From positions 930,001 to 994,000 of the forward strand of contig NZ_CP073586.1 of assembly GCF_022267555.1 (NCBI RefSeq): a DNA stretch of 64,000 bases, in the 5' to 3' direction. The notes below the pieces were generated by a model that did no database searches, was not told the DNA's origin, and saw only the letters and a list, made by a program, of their open reading frames with translations. The position numbers and the translations under genes were made by a program. Shown here piece by piece: positions 1-9,396 of this stretch. The stretch's first letter is position 1, and every line of letters begins with the position of its first letter. This stretch comes from Proteiniphilum propionicum (lineage in GTDB: Bacteria > Bacteroidota > Bacteroidia > Bacteroidales > Dysgonomonadaceae).

Positions 1-14
1 GGACTGGTATTGAT

Positions 15-1280
15 CTATTTATTACCCCACAACTTCTTCATCAGCTCATACATCTTTGCTTCAGCCGCATTCGACTGAGGATCCCAGAACTTACTCCCTT
101 TCAACTCTTTGGGAAGGTAATCCTGCCTTACGAAATGATTATCATAGTCGTGTGAATATTTATATTCCCTGCCATAATCAAGCTCTTTCATCAATGAGGT
201 GGGAGCGTTGCGTAAATGCAGCGGAACAGGCAGATTACCGGTCTGTTCGGCTTTAGCAATGGCATTGTCAATTGCCAGATAAGCGGAATTACTTTTGGGC
301 GATGCTGCCAGGTAGATGGTTGTTTCTGCCAATACAATCCTGCCTTCGGGCCAACCGATCTTTTGCAGTGTTTCGAAACAGGCATTTGCCAGGAGCAACG
401 CGTTTGGGTTAGCCAGGCCTATATCTTCGGCGGCAGAAATAACAAGCCTTCGCGCAATGAATTTGGGATCTTCTCCTCCTGCCACCATTCTTGCTAGCCA
501 ATAAATTGCCGCATCGGGATCACTTCCACGGATCGATTTGATAAAGGCAGAAATTATATCGTAATGCATCTCACCTCCTTTGTCGTAAGCAGCCGGATTC
601 TCCTGCAGCCGCTCGGTGACCATCTTGTCGGTAATCACAATATCATCTTCGTTATTGTAGGCGACTGTCAGATCTAGTATATTCAGCAGTTTGCGGGCAT
701 CACCTCCCGAAAATCTAAACAGGGCTCCAGACTCTTTCACTTCAATTTTTTTCTCTTTCAGGATAAGATCTTCCTTTAGTGCACGCTGCAGCAGCACCTC
801 CAGGTCTTTCTTCTCAAGGGATTTCAGCACGTACACCTGGCAGCGCGACAGGAGCGGCCTGATTACTTCGAATGAAGGGTTTTCGGTAGTGGCCCCTATA
901 AGTGTTACCGTACCGGTCTCTACGGCATTCAGAAGGGAATCCTGCTGCGACTTACTGAACCGGTGTATTTCATCTATGAAGAGTATTGGTGCGGCATTGT
1001 TGAAAAAACTATTGCTCTTTGCTTTTCCAATCACCTCACGCACATCCTTCACCCCTGAATTTATAGCACTCAGCTTGTAAAAAGGTGCGTTCACAGTATT
1101 GGCGATTATATGGGCAAGGGTCGTCTTCCCTACTCCCGGTGGTCCCCAGAATATGATAGACGGTATCCTGCCGGAGTCTATCATCCGGCGCAATACAGCA
1201 CCCTTACCGACCAAATGCTTTTGTCCGATAAACTCATCAAGATTTTGCGGCCGCAACCGTTCAGCTAAGGGTACACTCAT
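15..1280 (-). CDS. rarA: Replication-associated recombination protein A (RarA/MgsA), AAA+ ATPase
   Basis: This 421-residue protein belongs to the RarA/MgsA/WRNIP1 clamp-loader-like AAA+ family, which acts at stalled replication forks. The sequence shows Walker A GPPGVGKT (residues 46-53), Walker B LFIDEIHRF (100-108), sensor-1 GATTENPSF (129-137) and an arginine-finger-like LLSR (143-146). The C-terminal half matches the family tetramerisation region. Length is close to the usual 420-450 residues, so the gene is complete even though it ends near the window edge. The start ATG at 1280 is preceded on the minus strand by a TAACTTTG -7 box. It is transcribed alone; the next gene on the same strand is 324 bp upstream. 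Confidence 0.96.
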   Translation of the reverse strand: MSVPLAERLRPQNLDEFIGQKHLVGKGAVLRRMIDSGRIPSIIFWGPPGVGKTTLAHIIANTVNAPFYKLSAINSGVKDVREVIGKAKSNSFFNNAAPILFIDEIHRFSKSQQDSLLNAVETGTVTLIGATTENPSFEVIRPLLSRCQVYVLKSLEKKDLEVLLQRALKEDLILKEKKIEVKESGALFRFSGGDARKLLNILDLTVAYNNEDDIVITDKMVTERLQENPAAYDKGGEMHYDIISAFIKSIRGSDPDAAIYWLARMVAGGEDPKFIARRLVISAAEDIGLANPNALLLANACFETLQKIGWPEGRIVLAETTIYLAASPKSNSAYLAIDNAIAKAEQTGNLPVPLHLRNAPTSLMKELDYGREYKYSHDYDNHFVRQDYLPKELKGSKFWDPQSNAAEAKMYELMKKLWGNK

Positions 1281-1311
1281 AATTTTTCCAGAATTAGCAA
1301 ATGAATGATTG

Positions 1312-1319
1312 CAAAGTTA
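1312..1319 (-). promoter_or_regulatory. Probable -7 box of the rarA promoter
   Basis: On the minus strand this reads TAACTTTG, an exact match to the Bacteroidetes -7 consensus TAnnTTTG, 32 bp before the rarA ATG. A T-rich stretch replaces a clear TTTG at -33. Confidence 0.6.
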
Positions 1320-1604
1320 TGATTTTCCAGTAAATATAAAAAATAGACATATTACAGCACTCCTCTCCGATAATTTTTTTTGCAGTAGAGCCTAGACAGA
1401 TATTGACACTCAATGCATTAAAAATAATAATTTTTGATATTCACAATTTTAGGAGTGAGCTCAAACATGTTATGGTCTAACACTATCACTGAAAAGCGGT
1501 TGCTGGTTGATATGTTTGACAGTAAAACATGCAGGTATCGTTGCTTTCTCAGCAAACAAAAATTACGGTGACAAGCACAACAGGATATGCCAGGCGAACT
1601 CGTT
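1320..1604. other. Intergenic gap with no recognisable gene
   Basis: The space between rarA and the GH92 gene is AT-rich and has stops in all frames. I see no RNA gene, repeat or strong terminator in it. Confidence 0.5.
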
Positions 1605-3851
1605 TTATCTCCTCTCTTTGAGATAGAAAACTATTCTTTTTGCTTTCACCAGCTCATCGTGGGTAATCCGGTGGTTTTTCCACCGTTTGCCATCGACCTC
1701 TATTCTGTCAATTAAGATAGCCTTGTCTGAAGGCCGCACACTCTCTATTTCAATCGTGTGACTGTTGTAACGATATGCATCAAGTGTTATTGTCAGCTTG
1801 TCGAAAACAGGTGTTGTAAACGTATACGAGGGGTCTGTTGCATTATCGGGATAAAGACCCATCATGGTAAATACAGCCCAGGCCGACATGGTGCCGGTAT
1901 CATCGTTGCCGGGAAGCCCGTCAGGTGAGTTTTTGAAATGTTTCGCAAGCAGCTCCCGGGTAATCACCTGCGTTCGCCACTCCTCCCCCTTCAGATAACT
2001 GAAAAGATAAGGATAGCTGATGTTAGGCTCGTTAGTAGGGTCGTAATGCCCATCGTCAAATACCTCCTGCAGCTTTTTTACAAACTTCCGTTTGCCGCCA
2101 TGCATTTTTATCAACCCCTCCACATCGTGGGGCACCATAAATGAGTAGTTCCAGGAGCTCCCCTCGTGGAAACCGTGTACAGGCTCAAAATTCTCGCCCT
2201 GCTTGGGGTTGAAAGGCGACAGGAATTCACCGTCGGGCAGAATAGGTCGAAACACCCCAAACTCCGTAGAATAGTATTTCCTGTAATTTAGCGACTGGCT
2301 GTAAAACCGATTTGCATCATCATCTTTTCCCAGAGCTTTTGCAAATTTTGACAAGGCATTATCGGCGATATAGTATTCCAGTGCATGTGACACTGAATTA
2401 TCAAACTCCTCCCTTAACGGAATATATCCCCTGGCAATATAGTCGTCAATATCTGGACGGATAAAATTATCTTTTCCCGGAGTAGCAGCAGATTTATACA
2501 TAGCATTATAGGCAGCCTCTACATCAAAGTCGCGAAGACCTTTCATCCAGCTATCCACCAACACCGGGATGGCGGGATCACCCTCCATGGTGAGCGTTTC
2601 GCGGCTGTAAAGCTCCCATCTTGGCAGCCAACCTCCCTCTTTATACATGTTTACAATGGAGCGGACCATATTCAGCTGCTTTTCGGGGTAAAGCAGTGTT
2701 AAGAGCTGGTGTACATTCCTGTAGGTATCCCAGAGTGAGAAAACTGTGTATCGGGCTGAATCTGTTTTGCGGATTTCGTTACCTTCCATTTCGGGGTATT
2801 CACCATTCACATCATTCAACACATTCGGGTGAATGAGAGCATGATAGAGACTGGTATAGAAAATAACCTGCTGGTCTTTGGAACCTCCTTCAGGTATAAC
2901 TTTCGACAAAGCATCGTTCCATGCCTTGCGCGCATCACGCTTAACTTTTTCAAAATCGAAACCGGGCTGTTCTGTTTCCAGGTTCAAACGTGCATTTTTG
3001 GTACTCACAAAAGAGACTCCTATCTGAACTTCAACCGACTCTCCCCCCGTCATATCATACATAAAAAATGCGCCGATATCATCACCGGCAATATCTCGGT
3101 CATACCGGGTATATAGCTTTCTTTTTCCACTGGTCTCATCCCACTGTGCTTCAACTCCCATCTCACGCTGCATCTTCCAATAACCGGCAGCTTTGGGGTT
3201 TTTGTTTACCCGCATAACAAAATAGATGGGAAACACCGCTTGAGGGTTATAACAAAACGAACCCAAAAGTTTCATACCTTCAACTTCGGTATCGCTCACT
3301 CGGCGCATCCAAGCTCCGGACTCATTGGTAAGTCCCTCACCCAGGTTCAGAATTATATTTGCCTCTCCTTCGGGAAAGGTGAAACGGGCAATGCTGCTTC
3401 GGGAAGTAGCCGATACCTCCGCTTTGATATTATACTTTGTGAGTATGTTGGAGTAATAACCAGGAGTAGCAGTCTCACTGGTATATTCACTCCCATATTC
3501 CGTGTAGTTTACGTTTAAATCTCCCGAGGTAGCCATCAACAAGAGTGAACCTGCTTCAGGGCAACCTACTCCGCTCAGATTCACATGTGAAAAACCTGTT
3601 AAAAAACGGTTCACATTTGAATAGGGTGTAGACCACCACTGCTTGTCCTTATCAAACTTGTTCTTATTAGATCCCATCACATTAAACGGCGATACCGACA
3701 TCATGCCGTTCGGCAGCACCGGACCGGGATTTGTGGTTCCGTAATTTGTTGTCCCGATAAAGGGGTTCACCAAATCAGCCGGTTCACCGGGATATGCAAA
3801 AAGAGAGAAAAAGGCACACGCAATGAAAATCAGTCTCTGAAAACAGTTCAT
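1605..3851 (-). CDS. Secreted glycoside hydrolase family 92 alpha-mannosidase
   Basis: A 748-residue GH92 protein; the family holds calcium-dependent exo-alpha-mannosidases that trim mannose from N-glycans or mannans in the periplasm or at the cell surface. The N-terminus has a signal peptide (hydrophobic stretch ending near residue 22). The mature protein begins with the family sequence DLVNPFIGT, followed by GPVLPNGM. The conserved HEGSSWNYSF (562-571; Glu563 is the likely general acid) and GLPGNDDTGTMSAW (645-658; the Asp pair is the likely base region) are both present, so it should be active. It lies 45 bp downstream of alaS on the same strand and may be read through from it. The exact linkage hydrolysed cannot be told from sequence. 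Confidence 0.93.
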   Translation of the reverse strand: MNCFQRLIFIACAFFSLFAYPGEPADLVNPFIGTTNYGTTNPGPVLPNGMMSVSPFNVMGSNKNKFDKDKQWWSTPYSNVNRFLTGFSHVNLSGVGCPEAGSLLLMATSGDLNVNYTEYGSEYTSETATPGYYSNILTKYNIKAEVSATSRSSIARFTFPEGEANIILNLGEGLTNESGAWMRRVSDTEVEGMKLLGSFCYNPQAVFPIYFVMRVNKNPKAAGYWKMQREMGVEAQWDETSGKRKLYTRYDRDIAGDDIGAFFMYDMTGGESVEVQIGVSFVSTKNARLNLETEQPGFDFEKVKRDARKAWNDALSKVIPEGGSKDQQVIFYTSLYHALIHPNVLNDVNGEYPEMEGNEIRKTDSARYTVFSLWDTYRNVHQLLTLLYPEKQLNMVRSIVNMYKEGGWLPRWELYSRETLTMEGDPAIPVLVDSWMKGLRDFDVEAAYNAMYKSAATPGKDNFIRPDIDDYIARGYIPLREEFDNSVSHALEYYIADNALSKFAKALGKDDDANRFYSQSLNYRKYYSTEFGVFRPILPDGEFLSPFNPKQGENFEPVHGFHEGSSWNYSFMVPHDVEGLIKMHGGKRKFVKKLQEVFDDGHYDPTNEPNISYPYLFSYLKGEEWRTQVITRELLAKHFKNSPDGLPGNDDTGTMSAWAVFTMMGLYPDNATDPSYTFTTPVFDKLTITLDAYRYNSHTIEIESVRPSDKAILIDRIEVDGKRWKNHRITHDELVKAKRIVFYLKERR

Positions 3852-3896
3852 AATTTGCAGTTATAGTATTTGTAAAAAAACATCTGTAAACGTTCC

Positions 3897-6512
3897 TTAC
3901 ACTTTCAATTTATGGACTATCGCCTCTACTGCAGCACTCATCCCTTGTGCATTTTTACCTCCGGCAGTAGCAAAATGAGGTTGTCCCCCACCACCTCCCC
4001 GAATATGTTTTGCTGCTTCCTGCACCATCTTTCCGGCATGGAATCCTTTCTCTACCAGATCGTCACTAAGCATAACCGTAAGGCTGGGTTTCCCGCTTGA
4101 GACAGTGGCACCCACAAAAAGCATCTTCTCCGGGAACTGCCCTTTAAGCTGATATGCGATATCTTTCATAACTTCTGCAGAGCCCATCGGCAATATAATT
4201 TTAAAGAGAATCACACCATTGACCTCCTGCTTCTTATCGATAATCATCTGCTTTAGCTGCTCGGTTTTCTCTTTCACATACTCCTGGAGCTGCTTCTTCA
4301 TATCCTCGTTATCTGAGAGCATCCGATGTATCCCCTGCATCACATCAGGCACATTATTAAGAAGATTCTTGATTTCGTACAACGCATCTTCCTTTGCATA
4401 CAGATAATCTTCACAAACCTTGGCGGTTAACGCTTCTATACGGCGGACCCCTGCGGAAATAGCGCTTTCGCTGATAATTCGGAATGTTCCTATACGGCCT
4501 GTAGAGGATATATGAGTACCACCACACAGCTCAATAGAGGAACCGAAGCGAACAGTGCGTACATCGTCGCCATATTTTTCTCCGAACAGAGCTATTGCTC
4601 CCTGAGCCTTTGCCTCTTCAATGGGAACATGGCGATGCTCTTCTATGGGGAAGTTTTTCCTAATCCTGGCTGTCACCTCTTCCTCCACCTTACGGATCTC
4701 CCCGGGTGTCATTTTTTGAAAATGGGAGAAGTCGAACCGCAACAGTTCTGGTGACACATATGACCCTTTTTGTTCCACATGTGCGCCCAACACCTCACGC
4801 AATGCCTCATGCATCAGGTGTGTAGCAGAGTGATTGCACTCTGTTGCTGTCCTTTTATCCATATCAATTTTGGCTGTAAATGTACCTTCCAGGTTATCTG
4901 GCAGTTTATGAGTGAGATGCACCGCCAAATTATTTTCACGTTTGGTGTCGAATATCTCTATTTTCTCACCTTCATCCGAAATCAGCCAGCCTTTGTCGCC
5001 AACCTGCCCTCCCATCTCAGCATAGAAAGGAGAACGTGAGAGCACAATCTGATAGAAACTGTTTTTTTTCTGCTTCACTTCCCGGTAACGAAGAATTTGG
5101 GTTATACATTCCGTTTCATCATACCCCACAAACTCCGGATCACCATCCTGCACTTTTGTCCAGTCGCCCGTCTCCACTGCAGCCGCTTTGCGTGCTCTAT
5201 CCTTCTGTTTTTGCATCTCTGCATTAAAGCCGGTCACATCAACCGTCATCCCATGCTCACGCAGGATCAGTCCGGTCAGATCAAGCGGGAATCCGAAGGT
5301 ATCGTAAAGCTTAAAAGCAATCTCGCCACTCAACTCCCCACACTCTTCATCGGGCATATTTTTCTCAAGTAGTTTTATTCCGGTCTCCAGGGTACGCAGG
5401 AACGACTCCTCTTCCTCCTTCATCACCTTCTTGATAAGCGTTTGCTGAGCTATCAGCTCGGGATAAGCATCGCCCATAACTTCTATTAGGACAGGGATAA
5501 GATTAAACATAAACGGTTCATGCATCCCCAGGAAAGTGTACCCATAACGGACTGCACGACGCAGAATACGACGGATTACATACCCTGCTTTGGCGTTAGA
5601 AGGAAGCTGGCCATCGGTAATGGAGAAAGCAATCGTACGCAGGTGGTCTGCGATAACACGCATAGCGATATCGGTTTTTTCATCCTCTCCATATTGTCTT
5701 CCACTTATATCACCTATCTTTCGGATGACTGGCTGAAAAAGATCGGTGTCGTAGTTCGACAATTTACCCTGTACTGCCATACACAATCGTTCAAATCCCA
5801 TACCGGTATCTATAACTTTCGCGGGTAGAGGTTCCAGCGAACCGTCTGCTTTACGGTTATATTGCATAAATACCAGGTTCCATATCTCGATCACTTGCGG
5901 ATGACTTCTGTTCACGAGAGTAAGCCCGTCAACCTTCGCGCGTTCACTGTCGGGGCGGATGTCGATGTGTATCTCGGAGCATGGGCCGCAAGGGCCTGTA
6001 TCACCCATCTCCCAAAAATTATCATGCTTGTTCCCGTTTATAATCCGCCCTTTAGGCAGGTATCGCTCCCAGTATGAAGCCGCCTCATCGTCACGCTCAA
6101 GATTCTCTTCGGCAGCGCCTTCAAAAACAGTGGCATACAGCCTATCCTTATCAAGCTTAAGTACTTCGGTAAGATACTCCCATGCCCATTCAATAGCCTC
6201 CCTCTTGAAATAGTCGCCAAAAGACCAGTTACCAAGCATCTCGAACATGGTATGGTGGTATGTGTCGTGTCCGACTTCTTCCAAATCGTTATGTTTACCG
6301 CTCACGCGCAGACATTTTTGGGAATCGGCAACCCTCGGATATTTTGCAGGCGTATTGCCAAGGATAATATCTTTGAACTGGTTCATTCCGGCGTTGGTAA
6401 ACATTAATGTGGGGTCGTTTTTAATTACCATGGGAGCCGAAGGAACAATATGGTGTTCTTTCGATTGAAAAAAATCTTTGAACGACTGTCTAATCTCTTT
6501 GGAAGTCATCAT
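3897..6512 (-). CDS. alaS: Alanyl-tRNA synthetase
   Basis: AlaS charges tRNA-Ala and edits misacylated tRNA. The 871-residue protein has all parts of the full-length enzyme: an N-terminal class II catalytic domain ([18 protein letters not shown], then [10 protein letters not shown]), a tRNA-recognition region, an editing domain with HxxxH zinc ligands (His561 and His565) and [10 protein letters not shown], and the C-terminal DHHA1 domain ending in [14 protein letters not shown]. Two Met codons open the frame, so the start is uncertain by one residue. A TATCTTTG -7 box lies about 130 bp upstream, with a 14-bp tandem repeat just beyond it. Confidence 0.97.
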   Translation of the reverse strand: MMTSKEIRQSFKDFFQSKEHHIVPSAPMVIKNDPTLMFTNAGMNQFKDIILGNTPAKYPRVADSQKCLRVSGKHNDLEEVGHDTYHHTMFEMLGNWSFGDYFKREAIEWAWEYLTEVLKLDKDRLYATVFEGAAEENLERDDEAASYWERYLPKGRIINGNKHDNFWEMGDTGPCGPCSEIHIDIRPDSERAKVDGLTLVNRSHPQVIEIWNLVFMQYNRKADGSLEPLPAKVIDTGMGFERLCMAVQGKLSNYDTDLFQPVIRKIGDISGRQYGEDEKTDIAMRVIADHLRTIAFSITDGQLPSNAKAGYVIRRILRRAVRYGYTFLGMHEPFMFNLIPVLIEVMGDAYPELIAQQTLIKKVMKEEEESFLRTLETGIKLLEKNMPDEECGELSGEIAFKLYDTFGFPLDLTGLILREHGMTVDVTGFNAEMQKQKDRARKAAAVETGDWTKVQDGDPEFVGYDETECITQILRYREVKQKKNSFYQIVLSRSPFYAEMGGQVGDKGWLISDEGEKIEIFDTKRENNLAVHLTHKLPDNLEGTFTAKIDMDKRTATECNHSATHLMHEALREVLGAHVEQKGSYVSPELLRFDFSHFQKMTPGEIRKVEEEVTARIRKNFPIEEHRHVPIEEAKAQGAIALFGEKYGDDVRTVRFGSSIELCGGTHISSTGRIGTFRIISESAISAGVRRIEALTAKVCEDYLYAKEDALYEIKNLLNNVPDVMQGIHRMLSDNEDMKKQLQEYVKEKTEQLKQMIIDKKQEVNGVILFKIILPMGSAEVMKDIAYQLKGQFPEKMLFVGATVSSGKPSLTVMLSDDLVEKGFHAGKMVQEAAKHIRGGGGGQPHFATAGGKNAQGMSAAVEAIVHKLKV

Positions 6513-6641
6513 ACAAGTTATATGTTACACGTTAAAAACCAAGGATAGAAGTAATATGCCACGGATTAACCGATCTGGAGCGTAAGGTTTCTTTGCACCT
6601 TCTCCTAACCCTTGCTATGTTTTTTATTTCAAAACAAAATG

Positions 6642-6649
6642 CAAAGATA
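6642..6649 (-). promoter_or_regulatory. Probable -7 box of the alaS promoter
   Basis: On the minus strand the sequence is TATCTTTG, an exact TAnnTTTG match followed by GCA, the usual Bacteroidetes context. No TTTG is seen at -33; that region is taken up by the tandem repeat at 6661-6688. The leader before alaS would be about 120 nt. Confidence 0.6.
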
Positions 6650-6660
6650 CTATTTTCTTA

Positions 6661-6688
6661 GGTTTTTTGGAACAGGTTTTTTGGAACA
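6661..6688. repeat. Two perfect tandem copies of a 14-bp unit upstream of alaS
   Basis: The unit GGTTTTTTGGAACA occurs at 6661-6674 and again at 6675-6688, followed by GG. It sits where the -33 region of the alaS promoter would be. Confidence 0.85.
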
Positions 6689-6755
6689 GGAGTATTTCCT
6701 TTTACGAAAGACGCTTAAAAATTAATTCGGTTTAACAATACTCGCAACAGATGTT

Positions 6756-6932
6756 TTACCAGGCCCAATAAATCTTTAAAAAAATACCAATATATTTATC
6801 GGCATTGGGTAGTAATTTTTCCAAATTACTCCAATAGATCTGATAATCTGCCAATAATTCATCAACCAGTACTCTTTTCAGATGCCGCTCGTAAAAATTT
6901 GCTTCAATTAATTTTTCTATTTTATCACTCAA
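6756..6932 (-). CDS. Possible 58-residue small protein or gene remnant
   Basis: An open frame on the minus strand starts at TTG (6930-6932) and ends at TAA (6756-6758). The predicted peptide is charged and helical-looking, with a stretch reading ERHLKRVLVDELLADYQIYW. The amino acid make-up looks protein-like, but there is no ATG, no clear ribosome site, and an in-frame stop just upstream of the TTG. It may be a short gene downstream of the lipoprotein gene or the end of a decayed one. I do not recognise it. Confidence 0.3.
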   Translation of the reverse strand: MSDKIEKLIEANFYERHLKRVLVDELLADYQIYWSNLEKLLPNADKYIGIFLKIYWAW

Positions 6933-7066
6933 AATTTTCTTTTAATGATTTGGCATCGTGCAAGAATTAACAATGACTGGCTTTAATATGTGTGCTTAAA
7001 CAGACAAGACACTTGCAATGAAATATGTAAACAAGAAAAAGTATAAATTGAAACAAACAATAAACA

Positions 7067-7564
7067 TTATTCGTCCAGTTTGTAATCAATGAAATCTCCG
7101 GTAGTCTCGATCAGACGGTTGAAGTCGTCTGGAAAACGTTCTCCACCATTGGCATTAATAGAAATGAATTTGCTTTGACCGTTTTGAACCAATTCAATGA
7201 TATATAAAATTGAATTTTGTAAATTATTATTTTTCTCAAATCCGTAAGATTCTCTCATATCATTAATACCGCTTTTACTTACCAATTCCCTAAGTTCTAT
7301 ATACTCCTCTGTTGTTAGATTGCCCTGTCTGACTACTGGACGGCTAACCCCTTCGTATTTATCAAAAAAATAATTATTCTGTTCAATTTTATAGGTGGAA
7401 TCGGAATTCATCTGAAATTCTACCTTATAATTCCCGATACTCTCCATGGTGAACTTGTAAGTGAAATCCATTAACTCCGGGTTGCTTCTTTTACACCCTG
7501 CAAACATAAAGATTGCAATAGCAACGATTGATAATTTGTATCTGATCATAAACCTTAAAATCAA
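7067..7564 (-). CDS. Hypothetical lipoprotein downstream of the SusCD pair
   Basis: A small secreted lipoprotein of up to 165 residues. The start may be the first ATG (7564) or the sixth codon, MIRYKL (7549), which gives a more typical signal peptide; in both cases the lipobox is FAGC, so a lipidated Cys is expected. The rest is a soluble domain rich in polar residues, with no family I recognise. It is the third gene of the susC-susD operon, 49 bp after susD and separated from it by a perfect palindrome. Proteins in this position often bind the glycan or other ligand imported by the SusC transporter; that role is inferred only from position. Confidence 0.8.
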   Translation of the reverse strand: MILRFMIRYKLSIVAIAIFMFAGCKRSNPELMDFTYKFTMESIGNYKVEFQMNSDSTYKIEQNNYFFDKYEGVSRPVVRQGNLTTEEYIELRELVSKSGINDMRESYGFEKNNNLQNSILYIIELVQNGQSKFISINANGGERFPDDFNRLIETTGDFIDYKLDE

Positions 7565-7566
7565 TA

Positions 7567-7592
7567 TAAAAGGGAGGATATCCTCCCTTTTA
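7567..7592 (-). terminator. Perfect 26-bp palindrome between susD and the lipoprotein gene
   Basis: The half-site TAAAAGGGAGGAT (7567-7579) is followed at once by its exact inverse complement (7580-7592). In the susD transcript it folds into a GC-centred hairpin followed by a U-rich stretch, so it could be a partial terminator or a processing/stability element that lowers lipoprotein expression relative to susCD. Confidence 0.65.
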
Positions 7593-7612
7593 GTTCAGTT
7601 ATATAAAATTAT

Positions 7613-9373
7613 TTATTTCCATGGATCGGGTTGTACCAAATATGGTTCGCCGTTTTCATCATTTCCCATGGTTTGAATTTGAGTTTGAGGTATTGGGAAC
7701 ATAGTTTTACTTGCATCCAGTGTAACAGCAGCACTGAATTTGGTGAACAAATATCCCTTCTCAAAATCGATATATTCTTTAATTTGCTGCGACATATATT
7801 CGCCACCCAATCGTGCCAAATCAAACCAGCGTTGTCCTTCCATGGCCAGTTCCAATTTCCGTTCCATCCGAACTGCTTTTATACATAATTCTTTATTGGT
7901 GAACACAGCATGCGTGGAAGGATACTCTTTGACAAGGTAATTTGCCGCAGGATTACCATTTGGCAGTTTGATTATGTTCACGGGAAGAGCGGCCCGTTTA
8001 CGAATTTGGTTGACCATATTCATGGCTTCCGCTGTATTTCCGTCATTCGCCAAACATTCGGCATAAAGCAATATCATATCCCTTAAACTCAGGTATTGCA
8101 AGTTTATGGCCGACCCCGGTGCCCAACCGGCACTTAATCCTCCACCGGCCAATCCCGCGTCTAATTCTTTTTTTGAATAAACGTGTTTCTTAGGCATAAA
8201 GAATCCGCCGTTCCCCATATCTCTCACCCAGTTGCTTTTGGGAAACCCCCAGTCTTTATAGGGGATACCGAAACGTCCAATGGCAAAATCGAGACGTGGG
8301 TCAACAAGGGCATTGGTATTGACAGATAGTGGCGCTTCTTTTTCAGTAGACGGGTTTTTTACCGATACATACGGCTCGCTCCTGTAAGAATTATCTAATA
8401 AAGGTAATCCGTCCGTACCCACTTTAAAAGAATTAGCCAATTCATAAGAAGGTTGGTAAAAGCCACAACATCCACCGGGAGAATCGGCACCACCATGGGG
8501 ATAGCATAAAGACATTCCTGTATTGGCATTGTTATAGTCGTTAGAAAATTGAACCGCAAAAATAGACTCTTTACCGTTATCGCGATAACTATCAAAATTG
8601 GCGTTCATATCATCTTCCAACCCATATTTCAGGGCATTGGATGTTTGGCCGTTATCTATTACATCTTTCAGAATGGGTTTTGCTGAAGCCATGTCGCCTT
8701 TTTGCATCAGGATTTTAGCCTTTAACGCTTTGGCTGCCCACAAATTTGCTCTTCCAGGCAAATCCTGTTTTTCCGGCAAATTAGTTATAGCAACATCTAT
8801 GTCGGCCAATACTTTCGGGTAAATGTCAACATCATTATGTATTTTGGGATCATTATCCTTGACGGTTTCATCCACCCATGGAATGAAAGGGCCAAACACT
8901 TTTATGCCCTCAAAATAGAACAACGTTCGGAGAAAATACAGTTCCCCTTTCCGGGTTTTCACAAAAATTTCCGGCAACTCTTCTTCCACTTCTTCTATGG
9001 TTTGCAAAGCAATGTTCACCCGTTTTGCGCCTTTATACACCCATATCCATTTTTGATTAATATAGTTATTGTTCGATTGCACACTATATTTCTCCATATC
9101 GTTTAAAACGGACTGGTCATTGGCATCGGAGCCTTTGTTGGCGTCGCCGCCATACATGCCTCCAAACGTCCAGTTAAAAGGGCTAGCACCCCAGCCATCT
9201 TCAGTAAGATTGGCATAAGCTGTTGTAGTAAGTAAATCGACACCTGTCTTATTCATCAAAGCAGCCTGATCTATACTCCCTTGAGGCGTTTTATAAAGAA
9301 AACTTTCTCCACAAGAAGCCAGCATAATAAAAATTGTGGCAATAAATGATATCAGAATATTATTATTTTTCAT
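7613..9373 (-). CDS. SusD/RagB-type outer-membrane nutrient-binding lipoprotein
   Basis: A 586-residue SusD-like surface lipoprotein that captures substrate and caps the partner SusC channel. The N-terminus has a signal peptide with lipobox LASC followed by GESFLYKTPQG, typical of the family. The C-terminal RagB/SusD signatures are clear: LRDMILLYAECLAN, AMNMVNQIRKRA and ERKLELAMEGQRWFDLAR. It is 23 bp downstream of susC and co-transcribed with it. No polysaccharide-degrading gene is directly attached, so the ligand is unknown; peptides, glycans or host sugars are all possible. The nearest glycosidase is the GH92 gene beyond alaS. Confidence 0.95.
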   Translation of the reverse strand: MKNNNILISFIATIFIMLASCGESFLYKTPQGSIDQAALMNKTGVDLLTTTAYANLTEDGWGASPFNWTFGGMYGGDANKGSDANDQSVLNDMEKYSVQSNNNYINQKWIWVYKGAKRVNIALQTIEEVEEELPEIFVKTRKGELYFLRTLFYFEGIKVFGPFIPWVDETVKDNDPKIHNDVDIYPKVLADIDVAITNLPEKQDLPGRANLWAAKALKAKILMQKGDMASAKPILKDVIDNGQTSNALKYGLEDDMNANFDSYRDNGKESIFAVQFSNDYNNANTGMSLCYPHGGADSPGGCCGFYQPSYELANSFKVGTDGLPLLDNSYRSEPYVSVKNPSTEKEAPLSVNTNALVDPRLDFAIGRFGIPYKDWGFPKSNWVRDMGNGGFFMPKKHVYSKKELDAGLAGGGLSAGWAPGSAINLQYLSLRDMILLYAECLANDGNTAEAMNMVNQIRKRAALPVNIIKLPNGNPAANYLVKEYPSTHAVFTNKELCIKAVRMERKLELAMEGQRWFDLARLGGEYMSQQIKEYIDFEKGYLFTKFSAAVTLDASKTMFPIPQTQIQTMGNDENGEPYLVQPDPWK

Positions 9374-9396
9374 ACTGTTTAATAATTTAAAGTAAT

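Noticed and set aside
4771-4786. TGTTCCACATGTGCGC inside alaS, a possible parS
   Set aside because: Only the first half (TGTTCCAC) matches; the second half lacks the palindrome.
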